This document shows positions 33,901-44,830 of a DNA stretch of 64,000 nt, piece by piece (the first letter of the stretch is position 1; each line of letters begins with the position of its first letter). The stretch lies in the NCBI GenBank assembly GCA_028274465.1, contig CM051456.1, forward strand, positions 85,112,753 to 85,176,752, written 5' to 3'. The notes beneath the pieces are model-generated. The model searched no databases, was not told the origin of the DNA, and saw only the letters and a list, made by a program, of their open reading frames with translations. The DNA is from Plantago ovata (taxonomy: Eukaryota > Streptophyta > Magnoliopsida > Lamiales > Plantaginaceae). The position numbers and the translations under genes are program-made.

Positions 33901-34511
33901 AAGCAGGTAGCACCCTTCACGTACAGCTTCCTAGCTTCCATGGCAGACAGTAGAAACTTCTCATCCTTTCTCTTATCTCCTTTCCATACGACTTTCTCCT
34001 CTCCAGGTTTTCCCAGGGATATAGCCTTGGTTCGACAATCCAGTTGCGCGTAGTGCTCGGACAGCCAATCCATACCCAGAATAACATCGTAGGTCGATAG
34101 AGGTAGAAATATTAGGTCAGCAGGGAAAGTTCTTCCTAGGATGGAAATCTCACATCGCTCGACGAACTTCTTAGTGATTAGACTAGCTCCCAAAGGCGTA
34201 CATACTTCTAAGGCGTAGGGTAATACTTTGTATGGTAAAGCGAGTGATTCAGCAAATACTTCAGCAATAAATGAATGTGTAGCACCAGGATCAAATAAAG
34301 CTTTAGAAGAAGTTTGAGCGATCAGTAGCGTACCTTCAACCACATTTGCGGTGTCAGGAACTTCATGACCGCCTATGCTGAAAACTCGGGGCTTCACCAT
34401 AGTACCCTTTCCATCATTTCTCGGAGCATAGTCCCCTGATCTTCCTCCCTTGACAATGGCATGACGGTTCGGACAGTGGTTAATCTTGTGATCCTTACTC
34501 CCACAAGCCAA
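30942..34511 (-). CDS. Element D pol polyprotein (protease-RT-RNase H-integrase-chromodomain)
   Basis: A 1189-residue uninterrupted frame. It opens in a zinc-knuckle-like [11 protein letters not shown]. Domains in order: aspartic protease near residue 70 ([11 protein letters not shown]); reverse transcriptase around 260-440 ([19 protein letters not shown], active site [12 protein letters not shown]); RNase H around 540-660 ([22 protein letters not shown]); integrase with HHCC zinc finger (CLVCQQVK) and D-D-E in [32 protein letters not shown]-terminal chromodomain-like EQPVRILDQ...[14 protein letters not shown]. All key residues are present, apart from Pro for Ser/Thr in the protease DxG motif. 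It overlaps gag in another frame. Confidence 0.92.
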   Translation of the reverse strand: MACGSKDHKINHCPNRHAIVKGGRSGDYAPRNDGKGTMVKPRVFSIGGHEVPDTANVVEGTLLIAQTSSKALFDPGATHSFIAEVFAESLALPYKVLPYALEVCTPLGASLITKKFVERCEISILGRTFPADLIFLPLSTYDVILGMDWLSEHYAQLDCRTKAISLGKPGEEKVVWKGDKRKDEKFLLSAMEARKLYVKGATCFLAYLINKPKDQPKIEEVRVVKEFKGVFPEKLDSVPPEREVEFSIDLVPCTAPISKSPYRMAPAELKELKTQLQDLVDNGFVRPSSSPWGSPVLFVKKKDGTMRMCIDYRGLNQVTVKNKYPLPRIEELFDQLEGSKVYSKLDLRQGYYQVRVREEDIPKTALNSRYGHYEFVVMPFGLTNAPAVFMDLMHRVFQPYLDQFVVVFIDDILVYSKSEEDHEKHLRIVLETLQNNKLYAKFSKCEFWLDKVALLGHIISGEGLEVDPSKIESIVNWKRPESVTEVRSFLGLAGYYRRFVKDYSKIAGPLSSLTGKNPKFVWSDKCQESFEELKKRLTTAPILALPEGTNDFIVYTDASKEGLGCVLMQQEKVIAYASRKLKPYERNYPTHDLELAAIVFALGKWRHYLYGPEFTILTDHKSLKYVFTQKELNMRQRRWMEFLGDYTCTIRYHPGKANVVADALSRRVHVSNLEVSKLSCMFANITLRYELAGKILEAQEHGEELQDIKAHITEPRNAKFSIDENGALRFQGRLCVPSDEELRRLILEEAHKSKYAMHPGGNKMYEDLKKVYWWTYMKRDVAQFVQSCLVCQQVKAEHQKPGGLLQPLEIPQWKWEMITMDFVTGLPVARGGFDSVWVIVDRLTKSAHFLPVKTTYTSEKLAEVYRDEIIRLHGTPVSIVSDRDPKFVSRFWKQVHEGLGTKLNFSTAAHPQTDGQSERTIQTLEDLLRLCVLDHQGSWAQHLPLVEYAYNNSYQASIGMAPFEALYGRKCRSPLYWDLEDRVSTPVAGERTLNEMIQETLEKVRLIRDRLRTAQSRQKSYADNRRRDLEFEVGDFVFLKLSPRKGIVRMGRRAKLNPRYVGPYEIIERVGIVAYRLQLPTTITGIHNVFHVSQLKKYYPDPSHVIQPEEVTIEEDLSYVEQPVRILDQKVQQLRNRQIKQVKVLWRNHQYEEATWESEDDMRRQYPELFNFSGANLGTKFFSFKGGRV
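30947..30965 (-). other. Polypurine tract of element D
   Basis: The minus strand reads CTTTTAAGGGGGGAAGAG directly before TGTAACACC, the start of the 3' LTR. Confidence 0.85.
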
Positions 34512-35515
34512 GCATAAGCCCTGTCTTTCCAGCAGTTGTGCTCATCGTGGTTGACTCCTCCACAGTAGTTGCAGTTCTTCCTTGCCTGGGATGACTGCCC
34601 AGACCCTCCAGCAGTGTTGCGAGAGCGGTTGTCATGCTGAGTACGGGAATACTTCGCCGGTGGTGCCTGATATCCAGATTGATATCCTCCTCGATTCTCC
34701 CTCTTATAACCAGATTGGCTTCCTCCTCCATGGCTCCCAGAAGAACTAGAGTAGTTCCTCTTGCTCGAGTATGGCTTATCAGCCATCTTGATCTCCTTGA
34801 GACCACTCTCTACCTCGGAGGCGAGTTCGACAGCCTTGAGATAGGTAGGCATATTGGTCCCAAATAGACTGTACCGGATTTCGGAGTTGAGTCCCTTCAC
34901 AAAGTGACGAACCTTCTCTCGTTCATCATCCTGGAAATGCGGCACGTACTTCAGTAACCGGGTAAACTCCGAGTCATAGTCGGCAACATCCATGTTCCCT
35001 TGCACCAAAGCTTGAAATTCATCTCTCCGGTTCTCGCGAACCAGGCGAGGCACATACTTGTCCATGAAGTCCTTGGTGAAATTCTCCCAGGTACGAGCAA
35101 CTCCCTCTTGTCTCCATCTCGCATTCACGGTTCTCCACCAGTTCCTGGCGGCTCCCACGAACTGGAAAGCAGCAAGCTCGATCTTCCTCTCGTCCGGATA
35201 ATGCAGGATCGAGAATAAGTTCTCCATGCCTTCGATCCAGAGCTCAGCCTTACGGGCATCTGGTGTTCCCTCGAACCTCTCAGGATGGAATCGAGTGAAA
35301 CGCTCCGCAGCTTGATCGATGGTCTGGATCGGTGGTGGTGGCGGAGGCTGAACAGGTGGTGCTGTTGCTCCAGCACGGCGAATGGTTTCGCTGAAATTCC
35401 CCAGAGCAGCGATGATACGGTTCACTTGGTCTCCATTTTCAGCGTGCTGATCGTCTCCACTTCCATTGCTGCTGGCACCACGAGTGTTTCTGCGACTCAT
35501 TCTAACAAAGGGCAC
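34394..35515 (-). CDS. Element D gag
   Basis: A 373-residue frame. Residues about 80-230 are a retrotransposon gag domain ([43 protein letters not shown]). A Ser/Gly/Tyr/Arg-rich linker follows, then the knuckle [14 protein letters not shown]. Just after it the frame diverges from pol: a second Cys-rich motif and everything beyond are read in the pol frame. Family knowledge: Tekay/Del gag and pol usually form one ORF, so the frame change near 34510 may be a one-base indel in this copy or a programmed shift. The tail after about residue 340 is then frame-shifted and not native. Confidence 0.85.
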   Translation of the reverse strand: MPFVRMSRRNTRGASSNGSGDDQHAENGDQVNRIIAALGNFSETIRRAGATAPPVQPPPPPPIQTIDQAAERFTRFHPERFEGTPDARKAELWIEGMENLFSILHYPDERKIELAAFQFVGAARNWWRTVNARWRQEGVARTWENFTKDFMDKYVPRLVRENRRDEFQALVQGNMDVADYDSEFTRLLKYVPHFQDDEREKVRHFVKGLNSEIRYSLFGTNMPTYLKAVELASEVESGLKEIKMADKPYSSKRNYSSSSGSHGGGSQSGYKRENRGGYQSGYQAPPAKYSRTQHDNRSRNTAGGSGQSSQARKNCNYCGGVNHDEHNCWKDRAYAWLVGVRITRLTTVRTVMPLSREEDQGTMLREMMERVLW

Positions 35516-35868
35516 TACTTAGCAGTTGATTCAACAACCTCGAATCTCTAACTTAGAGAAGAGCAGAAAACAAAGAACTAAGGCCAGTACTTAATCTTCT
35601 ACAACAGGTATAAACTGAGCAGTGAAGAAGAAAACATGCATTGAACTTTAAAACAAAAAGCAAAAACAAGAAAACAACGAAGTCTCAAAACAGCCAAGCA
35701 TGCAATAAAACAAAAGAAAAACGGTCTCTACTCGTCTTAGCGAGGAAAACAGAAAACCACAGAGTCAAATAACCGGAAAAGCATAAGCAGTCTCAGTCGG
35801 CTGTTCTAAAAGAAAACTCGCTTGGCAGAAACAAAGAAGTTCGGTACGAGCTCGAAAAGGCAACTATC
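35516..35868 (-). other. Element D leader between small ORF and gag
   Basis: A-rich leader sequence with no further ORF of note. Confidence 0.5.
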
Positions 35869-36219
35869 CTAATAAGCGTCCTCGCTATCATCCTCGGAAC
35901 GTCCCTCGGACACGTGAGCATCTCCTCCTTCTCCCTCAGAGGAGTCCTCGTCGGGATCTTCTTCGGATTCTTCTTCGTCTTCACTCTTTCCTCTACGGGA
36001 TGGCCCGCAACCCTCGGGGAACGTCCTCCGAGCCTTCCTCCTGCGAATCCGGTTGCCAACATTGGACGCGGTTAACGTAACAAAGCCAGAGTGCTCCTTT
36101 GCGGCGCGTAAAGCTGTCTTCAGAAATCCGATCTCAGCTTCCTTCGTTGCTATCACATCTCGAAGCTTAAAGTTCTCCAGCCAGTAGTGATCACGTTCAT
36201 GCACGACTCTATCCATCAC
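35869..36219 (-). CDS. Small acidic ORF between primer site and gag of element D
   Basis: A 116-residue ORF in the 5' leader. The first half is helical with a heptad-like pattern (HYWLENFKLRDVIATKEAEI). A basic patch (RIRRRKARR) and a long Glu/Asp/Ser-rich tail follow. I know no assigned function, and gag starts 350 bp further on. It could be an accessory ORF or chance coding in the leader. Confidence 0.4.
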   Translation of the reverse strand: MMDRVVHERDHYWLENFKLRDVIATKEAEIGFLKTALRAAKEHSGFVTLTASNVGNRIRRRKARRTFPEGCGPSRRGKSEDEEESEEDPDEDSSEGEGGDAHVSEGRSEDDSEDAY

Positions 36220-36570
36220 GAATCCAGGGTAAACGCCAACAACAGGAACGGAGGTATACGGGTTAAATTCTCCTTCGACTAGCGATAACGAATAACCCTC
36301 TTCTCAGAACTCATACCTATCTGTAAGCACACGCGTAGTTAACTAGTTAATAACTTCGTCAGAATCAAACAACCACGGAAGGTCAACAGTCTCAGAACGG
36401 GTCAGAGGTAGTCAGAAACAGAACAGAGAAGATGAAGAGACGGTTCAGGGTTAGTACGTAAGACTCGAATCAGAAAAGCAACAGAAAATACAAGACCTAA
36501 CCAGCGACTCGGACCCTCACACACACCCCAAAGGTCAAAAGATCATATCCTAGCAAGCTCGAGTTTGAAC

Positions 36571-36586
36571 TCAAGCTCTGATACCA
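36571..36586 (-). other. Primer binding site of element D (initiator tRNA-Met)
   Basis: TGGTATCAGAGCTTGA on the minus strand, two bases from the 5' LTR end. Confidence 0.85.
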
Positions 36587-36588
36587 AC

Positions 36589-39054
36589 TATAACGGTACC
36601 GGTTTTGAAAACAAAATATTTTCTTGAAAAAGGAAATTCGAAAATACTTTAATAACAACGGTCGGCAATAAATGCCCAAAATAATCTTTGACGCTAACGA
36701 TAATAAATAATATTCAATGACAACTCAAGTTCGAAAAGACAACGAATGAAGACAATAAAAGTGTATCTTCTTATTTTGAAAAGAAATCCGTGACACCCCA
36801 AACCCTTCTCTCAGTCGCTGGCATCCTAGTCACGCAAATCCTCAGCAGCATCTGGAAGGAAGGAATTTTGGAAAAACAAAAGAGTGTGAGATAAAGGATC
36901 TCAGTGAGGTTCTAAGTTAAAACAGAAATTAAACGGTTTTAAAAACAAAATCCTTTTTCAGAAAAACGAGCAAACAGAACAAAGCACATATAACAGATTA
37001 ACAGAACAGAAACGTTGTAGACCGTTGGTGCAGCCCGCCTTATTGCTCCTACTCCCAGAATGCCCTTATAACTCCCTCCAGAGGATGCATAACTCCGGAC
37101 AGAAACAGAAACCCCCGTGTACTTTGGGGAAACGGATCCTACGACCCTAATAGACCTCAGCGACTTCTGCCTCGCGCCTAAAAGGGAATAGACTAGGCCA
37201 CGATCAAGCAAACCCGATAGTCCTCTACTACCCAGGCCTACCTAACCATAACCTAATCGACCGGTCACACAGAAACAGAACAGATACAGAACAACAGATA
37301 CAATTAATTAACACCGAGAGGTGTTCCTGCAGAAAGGTCAGTACAGAACAGAGTAGCAATAACAGAAATCCAAAAGTCATACTTAGGACTTATACTTTTA
37401 CGCGGAAGCATACAATATACATTATACAGTAATAGGTACAAACAATCACGTAGCCTTCCAGTTTTTCGCAAATAATAGGTTTAGGGGTGAACACTCACCT
37501 TAGCTTGCGAGCAAACGACCTTCAACAAGAAATGAGCTTATGGGTTTACGGACAACGGAGAACCTAACAAGAAAGTACTAAACACAATTTAGAAGTCGAA
37601 CGGACGGAAGGAAAAAGGGTGAAAAAGGAATGGTAAAGTCGGGGTTCGAACTCGGGACCTCTAAGTTAGTCAAGCAAGGACCTAACCAACTAGGCTAGCA
37701 AGTCAAGTCAATACTAACTTACAAAAACAGAAACTAAGTTCAAAACATTTTCAGAAACTCTTTCGATTTTCAGATTCTGAAAATTACCAAAATACCCTCA
37801 GTGGTAAATTGCAAAACAACCCTTTTTCGTAAACAAACAGTACAAACAATCCAGAAGTTTCCAGATATCAAACAGTCTTCTCAAAGCAAAAAGATTTACG
37901 ATAAAAGCCTACTGTCAGTCAACTACGGTCAACGGTACAACTGCAAAAAGGTCCTTTAGATTTTAAAGTTTCCCAAATCAGTCCACAAGGTTTCAAACAA
38001 TATCAACAGAGTCCAAAAGTCCTTTCGAGGTCAAACAGGAAATCAAAGTCAACATACGAGGTCAATAAATTCACAGGTCCAGCAAACAGTAACTACAATC
38101 TAACAACCTATGTCCCGGTTCTCGGTTCGAAATCAATTACAATGTCAGATCGATCAGGGGTAAAATAGTCCAAGTCAAAAAGTCAAACAGAATACGAATC
38201 TCGAATCAAACGAACAGTAAGGGATTCGAGATTTACCTTCGAATCGAAATAAAAGGTTTGAACAATCTGCAAATAGAATCAATCGAAAGGAAAAAGGTAA
38301 TCAATCGATATCCGAATCGAACCAAAAACGAAATCGAACAGAAAGGTCAGAAACAACCAAGATTTCTTACCGATCGATCGAAACAGAAAGAGCCGCGGCG
38401 GACGAGATCGGAGCGGCGGCGCGGCTAGAGACCAACGGACAGAGGAAAACGACCGAACGGCGGCGGCGTAGAGAGGCGGTGACCGACGGCCAGAGAAGAA
38501 CCGCGGCGGAGATGGAGGTGGCTCACGGTGGTGGTTAGCAATCCGGTGGAGATGGGGTTCGATTTGTGATGACGGTGAGATAAGATGATAATTTGGGATT
38601 GATGATGGTGAAACCGTGAATATGATAATGGGTAGAGGTGATGGATTCGGTGAAGCGGGTGATTAGGGAATGATGATGATGATTAATTAGTGGGGAGATT
38701 TGGAGAAGATGACGAGGGAGATATAAGTTGCAGATTTCTTTCTTTCTTCCTTTGCAGTAGGGTGGCGTGGAGATGAGAGAGTGGGCAGTGTAATCTGCCT
38801 AGGGTTAGGGTTTGGTCAATTAATGGGCCGGTCAAACGGGCTTTTGACTGGGTTACGCAAATGGGCTAAAAGGCTAGCAGATCAGATAGTCCAGCTTAAT
38901 CCAAACGAAACGAAACGAACTAACTTACGCGAAAATAATTAACTAATTAAATAAATAATTTACTCTGATAATTAATTAACTAAAATAAATAATTAAATAA
39001 TAAAATAATAATTAAATAATTAAATAAATAATTAAAAAAAAAGGGGGTGTTACA
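36589..39054 (-). repeat. 5' LTR of element D
   Basis: Same sequence as the 3' LTR with about 0.8 % differences by eye, ending next to the primer site at 36586. Confidence 0.9.
37643..37697 (-). ncRNA. tRNA-like module (A and B box) in the D 5' LTR
   Basis: Identical partner of the module at 29532-29586, with both boxes unchanged. Confidence 0.5.
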
Positions 39055-39120
39055 AGCAACAAGGGTCATCTTCTTGAGTTTAGCTGCTTGCAACTTGCTT
39101 CTCATGAGATCAGATTCCTG
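39055..39120 (-). pseudogene. Minus-strand exon fragment cut by element D
   Basis: After a good acceptor (CCATGCTTTGCAG) the peptide ESDLMRSKLQAAKLKKMTLV runs to the element D junction and can continue in 28466-28479 to a donor (GTATGC). It is Lys/Leu-rich and coiled-coil-like, like a plant family of unknown function with a 'LAEVRFL' motif. This is a weak identification. Confidence 0.35.
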
Positions 39121-39189
39121 CAAAGCATGGAAGAGTGTTCTCAAATTGTTGCCTAAGTAATTGTTGAGTATCATATGATGATGACCAAC

Positions 39190-39565
39190 TAGCATAAGAA
39201 TCTTTCGAAATAAATGTTACATTAGTGATTTTTTTGCATAATACCCCTATCCAAACATGGAAATAGCAAAGCCAGACATGCAAAACTTAAAAACTGGTCA
39301 GCATTAGAGGTTACTTCTCTAAAGTCCATTACCAAATTCTCCTTTGAAAGATAATATCATGATTACCTGATTAAGAAACTGTGTAAAAATATGGAAGTTC
39401 CTTCATTGTATTTGTTATGTTCCCAATCAATTTATTTATCTAGGAGTCAGCTGACCATTAGAAATCATGTAAAAGGAATTCAGTTTGGTGTGATTTGATA
39501 TAGGGCATTGCTCTTGGCATTTCTGTTCACTTACTTTTTATGATTCTTATATTTTATTGTGCCAG
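39190..39565. other. Intron-like DNA
   Basis: AT-rich, no ORF, RNA or repeat recognised. Confidence 0.4.
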
Positions 39566-39703
39566 ACATCTTATGACAAGGTTGTTCCTCCATCAACTGT
39601 TGATCTGGGGTACGAAATCATGGTTTCTATTTACAGAGAGTTGTGTGAATTAGGGAAATCCCCTCCTATCATTGATTCTGATTTATTGCTAGAAGATCCA
39701 GAG
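39566..39703 (+). pseudogene. Captured exon, unidentified plant gene
   Basis: The acceptor TTATTGTGCCAG and donor GAG/GTATAAG bound exactly 46 codons, all open: SYDKVVPPSTVDLGYEIMVS, then a stretch ending SPPIIDSDLLLEDPE. Exact codon length and both splice signals favour a true exon. It may continue the gene fragments at 27331-27901. No family is recognised. Confidence 0.5.
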
Positions 39704-40314
39704 GTATAAGCAGCTTTCCAATTAGGAATTACTTTTGGACTTCGATTTCAGAATCTCATTCTCTTTCATGTATAATTTCAGTATTGTATTAAAGAAACTC
39801 TAGCTTAGTACACGTTTGTTTGCAGTTTTCCATACATCAGCCAACCCCTAAACTGTGATGATACTTCAGGTCAATATCTTCCAGATAATGTCTGGGGCTT
39901 GAAGGAAGAAATTATTTTGTTCTAAGTTTGTTGGTGTCCTGTTCTAGATTGTGGTTTGCCAACAACATATTTATGGAGCTGTATTGCTCCCGAAGCTGTG
40001 AGATAAATTCTTTTATTAGTAAGATAATTGTTATCTCTTCTTCAAGTGCAGGGTACTTTACGTGGTTTATGTAATGATCTTGGTATTCAAGTGCAGGGTA
40101 TGATCTAGGCCTATGTTGAGGTGGAATTGAGGTGGTATAGTTTTGAAACATCTAGGCCTACGTTTAAGTTTCAAATGGGATATTTATATAGTAGTTGTTT
40201 GCATGTGTGTACATGGTGCAATATCCTGCGTCTACATGTATTCTTTCATATAGTTGCATTTATCCATTTGATGTGATTCTATGATGATTTTACTTGGTTG
40301 AATTGATTCCTACT
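39704..40314. other. Intron-like DNA with no recognised feature
   Basis: AT-rich. A 21-base phrase containing AAGTGCAGGGTA occurs twice near 40045 and 40090. No gene is supported. Confidence 0.4.
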
Positions 40315-40383
40315 GGGTGTTTAGTCTAGTGGCATGATTCTCACTTATTGCGAGAGGGCGCGAGTTCGATTCTCGCAACACCC
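40315..40383 (+). pseudogene. Second tRNA-Pro-derived relic
   Basis: Same 69-base size and acceptor pair GGGTGTT/AACACCC as the relic at 24806. The T arm is identical (GCGAG-TTCGATT-CTCGC). The anticodon region TTCTCACTTATTGCGAGAG is also short and lacks a proline anticodon. It is followed by TTTTT, a polymerase III terminator. Confidence 0.75.
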
Positions 40384-40689
40384 CTTTTTATTTGTAAGAA
40401 CTGTTTCATGTGTGGAAGTGAATTTTCTATGGACCTGTGAAAAACTGGTATGAACGTAACTTGATTAACACAGATAAATTATTCAGGAACTTGAGTTTTG
40501 CTGGTTGTATGGACCTCTGAAAAACTGAGGAGAAGGTGCTGAAACATTGCTTTAGCCTACTGGTAATTATCTAGGCTAGGTAATGAAATGGTGTTGGTTC
40601 GATCCTTGCTGATAGCGTTTTTAACTTTCTTTTTTTTTTGTATTTTTTGGTGCAAAAAACTACTTTTACCTTTCTTTTTTTTTGTATTT

Positions 40690-42311
40690 CTCGCTGGTTC
40701 TGCATCCGTTGATCAAAGCTATTCATCAGTCGTGTGAGCTTTCTCTTCAGGCCTGGTATCTTGACGACGGCACTATTATTGGTGATACTCTTATGGTTGC
40801 CAAGGCGCTCGATATTATCCGTGTTGACGGACCAGCGCGTGGGTTGCATCTGAATGTCGATAAGACTGAGCTTTTTTGGCCGGTGGAGGACCCTCGTGGA
40901 AGGGTGGCTGGCCTTTTCCCTGCTACTATCTCTCGGCCGCTTCAGGGGGTCAAGCTCCTTGGGGGCTCTGTTAGTGCGGTTTCGGGTTTTTGTCTTGATT
41001 TAGTTGCGCGACGGGTTTCCAAGACCATCACTTTGCTGGAGGCTATCCGCAAGCTTGATGATCCCCATTGTGAGCTTCTTCTTCTTCGCAATTGCGCGGG
41101 GGTGGCGAAGTTATCTTATGCTTTGAGGACCTGTCCTCCTTTGGCTTGTGGTGATGCTCTCGTCCAGTTTGATCAGGCCTTGCGTACTTCCTTGGAGATG
41201 ATCGTTACAGGTTCGGGGCCTGGTTTCGGGGATTGGCAGTGGCGGCTTTCCACTCTTCCCATCAGACTTGGAGGTCTGGGGGTCCTGTGTGCGGAGGATG
41301 TTAGTCAGTTTGCTTTTCTTGCTTCTCGCTTGCAGACTAGATCTTTGCAGGATAGAATTCTGTTGAGGTCCGGGGTTACTTCTTCTGGTCCTACCTTTCA
41401 GTCTGCTCTTGACACTTTTACGACCTTTTGTGGTGTTGATGTTCTCTCTGTTACATCTAGCTCTCCTGCCCCCCAGTTTATGAAGTCTTTGGCAAAGAGC
41501 TATTTTGGTGTCATTGATGCACATCTGACGTCACGGTATGGGTTGAGTCATCGGCAGAAGGCTCTTCTTAGTTGTGTTCGTGCTCCTCATGCGCAGGATT
41601 TCTTATTCACCATTCCTATTGATGGGTTGGGACAGCGGATGAACCATCGACAGTTCCGTGCTGTGTTGTGTTATCGCCTTGCAGTCCCTTTGTTCCCTGA
41701 TGGTTCCTCTTGCTCGAGTTGTCATGTTCGACGGATGGACCGGTGGGGTGACCACGCTGTTCATTGTTCTAGCGAGGTGGGGGTGAAGTTCCGGCACAAC
41801 CTTGTGCGTGATACCTTGGCTGACATCTGTTCTAGGGTTGGTGTTGCTGTGCGCAAAGAGGTCCCTATGGGGTTCCTCTCAGATGCTGGACGGGACCTAC
41901 GCCCGGCAGACTTGTTATTATACAATTGGTCCCAAGGTCGCGACGCTTGCTTGGATGTTACGGGGGTCTCCCCTTTTGCTGGTGGGGGTTTGGATTCTTG
42001 GGTTCCTGGAGCTGCTTTGCAGTCTGCTGTTCAGAAGAAGAAGAGCAAGTATTCTTCTAAGTGTGCGGAGCACGGCTACTCTTTCATCCCGTTTGCCTTC
42101 TCCACTTTTGGGGAGCTCGATGAGGAGGCCTTGGCTACTTTTTCGCGCCTTAAGCGCTTGTGTGTTAGCCATTCCAATGATGTTAGGAGTGGTGCTTTCC
42201 TTTTTTCTTGACTTAGCTTTTGTATTCAGAAAGGGGTGGGAGCACAGCTTGTCTCCCAACTCCCTTCCAATTTTGCGTGATTAATAAAAGTCTAGTTTCA
42301 TAAAAAAAAAA
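40690..42311 (+). mobile_element. 5'-truncated plant LINE (RTE-like) 3' end
   Basis: The element starts inside the reverse transcriptase domain (SLVLHPLIKAIHQ, active site AWYLDDGTIIGD). It keeps the thumb region and C-terminal part, including a Cys/His group CSSCHVRRMDRWGDHAVHC near 41710-41765, to a stop at 42211. A polyadenylation-type signal TTAATAAAAG at 42281 and an A-run at 42302 end it. The frame is open for about 507 codons despite the truncation, and GC content is higher than the surroundings, which suggests a fairly recent insertion. No clear target duplication. Endonuclease and most of the RT are missing. Confidence 0.8.
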
Positions 42312-42353
42312 GAAAATAATAATAATAATAATAATAATAATAGTAATAATATC

Positions 42354-42399
<46 letters not shown>

Positions 42400-42541
42400 T
42401 TGGTAGTATAGATTTACTTTATTGGCGATATTATTTATTGATAATTTATACAATAAAAATTATTTTACTCGATCTCACAATTTCGTACAAATTATTATAA
42501 ATAAAACATACAAGTTAATAAATTTTCACATACAAATCATC

Positions 42542-42597
<56 letters not shown>
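42312..42597. repeat. (AAT)n microsatellites
   Basis: AAT repeats at about 42314-42398 and 42541-42597, directly after the LINE A-tail. Confidence 0.9.
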
Positions 42598-42748
42598 TTG
42601 GTAGTATAGATTTACTTTTTTGGCGATATTATTTATTGATAATTTATACAAGTAAAAATTATTGTACTCGATCTCACAATTTCGTACAAATTATTATAAA
42701 TAAAACATATAAGTTAATAAATTTTCACATAAAAATCATCTTAATAAT
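42398..42748 (+). repeat. Tandem duplication of a 145-150 bp unit
   Basis: TTTGGTAGTATAGATTTACT begins both copies (about 42398 and 42595), which share the next 145 bp up to CATCTTAATAAT with few differences. Confidence 0.8.
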
Positions 42749-43227
42749 TAGAAAAAATATTAATTCATTTGGATTATCACATACCAATATTAATCCTTGT
42801 GAAATTACTATTTTCAATCGAAACTCGACGGGTTATTTACTAGTTACTTCTAAGTGAGGAGTCATACATCCGTAAATTACTAAGTCTAGTTAAGAGCAAC
42901 ATCTCCCGTACAGTGCAAACGTCGATAATGTCAACGATCGCTAGATTTTGATGTAAAATGATAACGAGCATGCTCATGACTTCAAGAGTAGGAGTAATAC
43001 GCCCAGAATCAGCAAGTCCATCGCATCAACATCTCTCGTGGATCCCTTAAGTTTTATTATTTTAGACCCCGGATCCGGGTTTTAGAACATAACTGTTGTA
43101 TGAATTGCATACTTGACATTGGACTTCATCCTAGTATGGACGATCATACTAATTACTTGTAAATGAGGAGTCATACATCCATAAGTACTAAGTCTAGTTA
43201 AGAGCGACATCTTCCGTACAGTGCAAA
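42749..43227. repeat. AT-rich DNA with a 70-bp direct repeat
   Basis: GAGGAGTCATACATCC and the following 60 bases up to CAGTGCAAAC occur at about 42858-42929 and 43164-43227. No gene is supported. Confidence 0.7.
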
Positions 43228-43760
43228 CACTACAAGAAAACATCCAAAAAACGACGGACAATTTCCGTCAATTCCGTCGTAAAAAATATATTTACGAAGG
43301 AATTTTCAACGGAAAACCAACAGAAGTTGTCATCGCGCTCATTCCGTCATAAATTCCGTCGTAGTATATCTCGACGGAATTGTAGAGTCGTAAAGTCCGT
43401 CGAAAAATTTTACGACAAAAATTATTGACGGATAATATAAGAAGAAAATAAAAAATAAAATAAAGAAAATAAAGTCCGACGGAATTATGGTCCGTCGTAA
43501 ATTAGCGACGAATTTTTTGACGGAATCGTGTTGTAACCGGTTTTGATAAAAACAGGTACGACGGAAATCATTTCCGTGATTTCCGTCGTAATTTTGCGAC
43601 GAAAATTACGACGGAATTGATTTTAAACCGGTTGTGGTCCGATTTTAATATGAAATCCGTCATTATTTCCGTCGAAAAACATTGGCCCAGATTATTGGTC
43701 TTGGGAAGGCCCAAACTTCTACGGAATTGGCCCAAATCATTTTTTACTTTTTTGGGCTTT
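43228..43760. mobile_element. CACTA-like terminus with subterminal repeats (second family)
   Basis: Starts CACTACAAGAAAACATCC and is followed by about a dozen direct and inverted copies of ACGACGGAATT/AATTCCGTCGT. The right terminus is not recognisable, so this is an end fragment or truncated MITE. Its subterminal motif differs from that of the large CACTA element. Confidence 0.6.
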
Positions 43761-43988
43761 GAATATTCCGTCTAAGTACTCATGTGTTCAAATAATTAAT
43801 TAAACTCAATTTAAATTAGTTATTATTATTTTAAACTATAATACTTGTATAATAAATTCGTATTAATCTAATTAATCATTATTATAATATATAAAATGTT
43901 TATATAATAAATTAATATAAATCTAATTGTTATTTAATTTATTAGATAACTCACTTGCATAAACATTACCTTATATTTGTGTTACCCA

Positions 43989-44022
<34 letters not shown>

Positions 44023-44830
44023 GTTGTTGTTGTTGTGTATTAAGCAACAACCAAATTAATGTCAAAATAAACTTGTAGACAATTTTTATCAGACAATATT
44101 AATACATAACGAACTTTCGCGATAAATAGCAAACCACCTATGATGTAGGGCACGATGATGATACGGTCTTTTCATTCTCGAATACTAGAATAAGTCTATA
44201 ATATGATAGCTAGTGTTTATTCTAATAACTCATCCATTGTCTCTCAGTCCTCTTAGTCAATATACAATGGTACTCAAACACTATTTTAAGTATACTCTTT
44301 GCATTGATCAATGACTAACGATCACAATAAATGTGAGATGTGAAATGTTCTCTCCTTGAATCTATCCAGAAGAATATTTTATGACTCAAGTGAGAACTAT
44401 TATTTTCTCGAAGGATATAATAATGCAGACCACACGCCAGTCTCAATTGCATCATTATTAAAACCCCACACCTCAATGGCCATCAACCAGTGGCTTGTTT
44501 TAAGATTTAAGATATGTGTATGTGTGTATATGTCAACGAAAACAAACATGAAGAACATTCACGAGGAATAGATACAGTCTTTTTATTCACGAATAATCAA
44601 ATATATCTATAATATGGTTTAATGTCTATCCTAATAACTTATCATTTGTATCTCAATTTTCTTAGAAGATCTATGATTTCATTCATACACTGTTTTGAAT
44701 TTACTCCTAATAAATGTATGTTGAATAATTTTGAAAAATAAATATGATAATAATATAAAGTATAAATAAAAAAAATCAGTGGAATTTAATTGGGGACTAA
44801 TTAATTAAAAGAGGGAAAGTACCCGCCTAG
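43761..44830. other. AT-rich DNA; (ATT)n(GTT)n microsatellite at about 43986-44036
   Basis: No gene or RNA supported. Two related blocks (about 44150-44290 and 44565-44700) share phrases such as CTATAATATG and GTCTATCCTAATAAC, so an old duplication is likely. Confidence 0.5.

Larger units (their letters stand above)
28480..39054 (-). mobile_element. Chromovirus-type Ty3/gypsy element D (Tekay/Del-like, 10.6 kb)
   Basis: Two LTRs of about 2.47 kb (28480-30946 and 36589-39054) differ by roughly 20 changes by eye. The 5-bp target duplication AGCAA is perfect (28475-28479 and 39055-39059). The primer site TGGTATCAGAGCTTGA (36571-36586, minus) and polypurine tract next to 30946 are in place. It encodes gag and a full pol ending in a chromodomain. 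It is the most complete retroelement in the window. Clade placement is by domain content and size, without a tree. Confidence 0.9.

Noticed and set aside
41802..42284. 160-codon ORF overlapping the LINE
   Set aside because: Shadow frame of the LINE reverse transcriptase C-terminal part.
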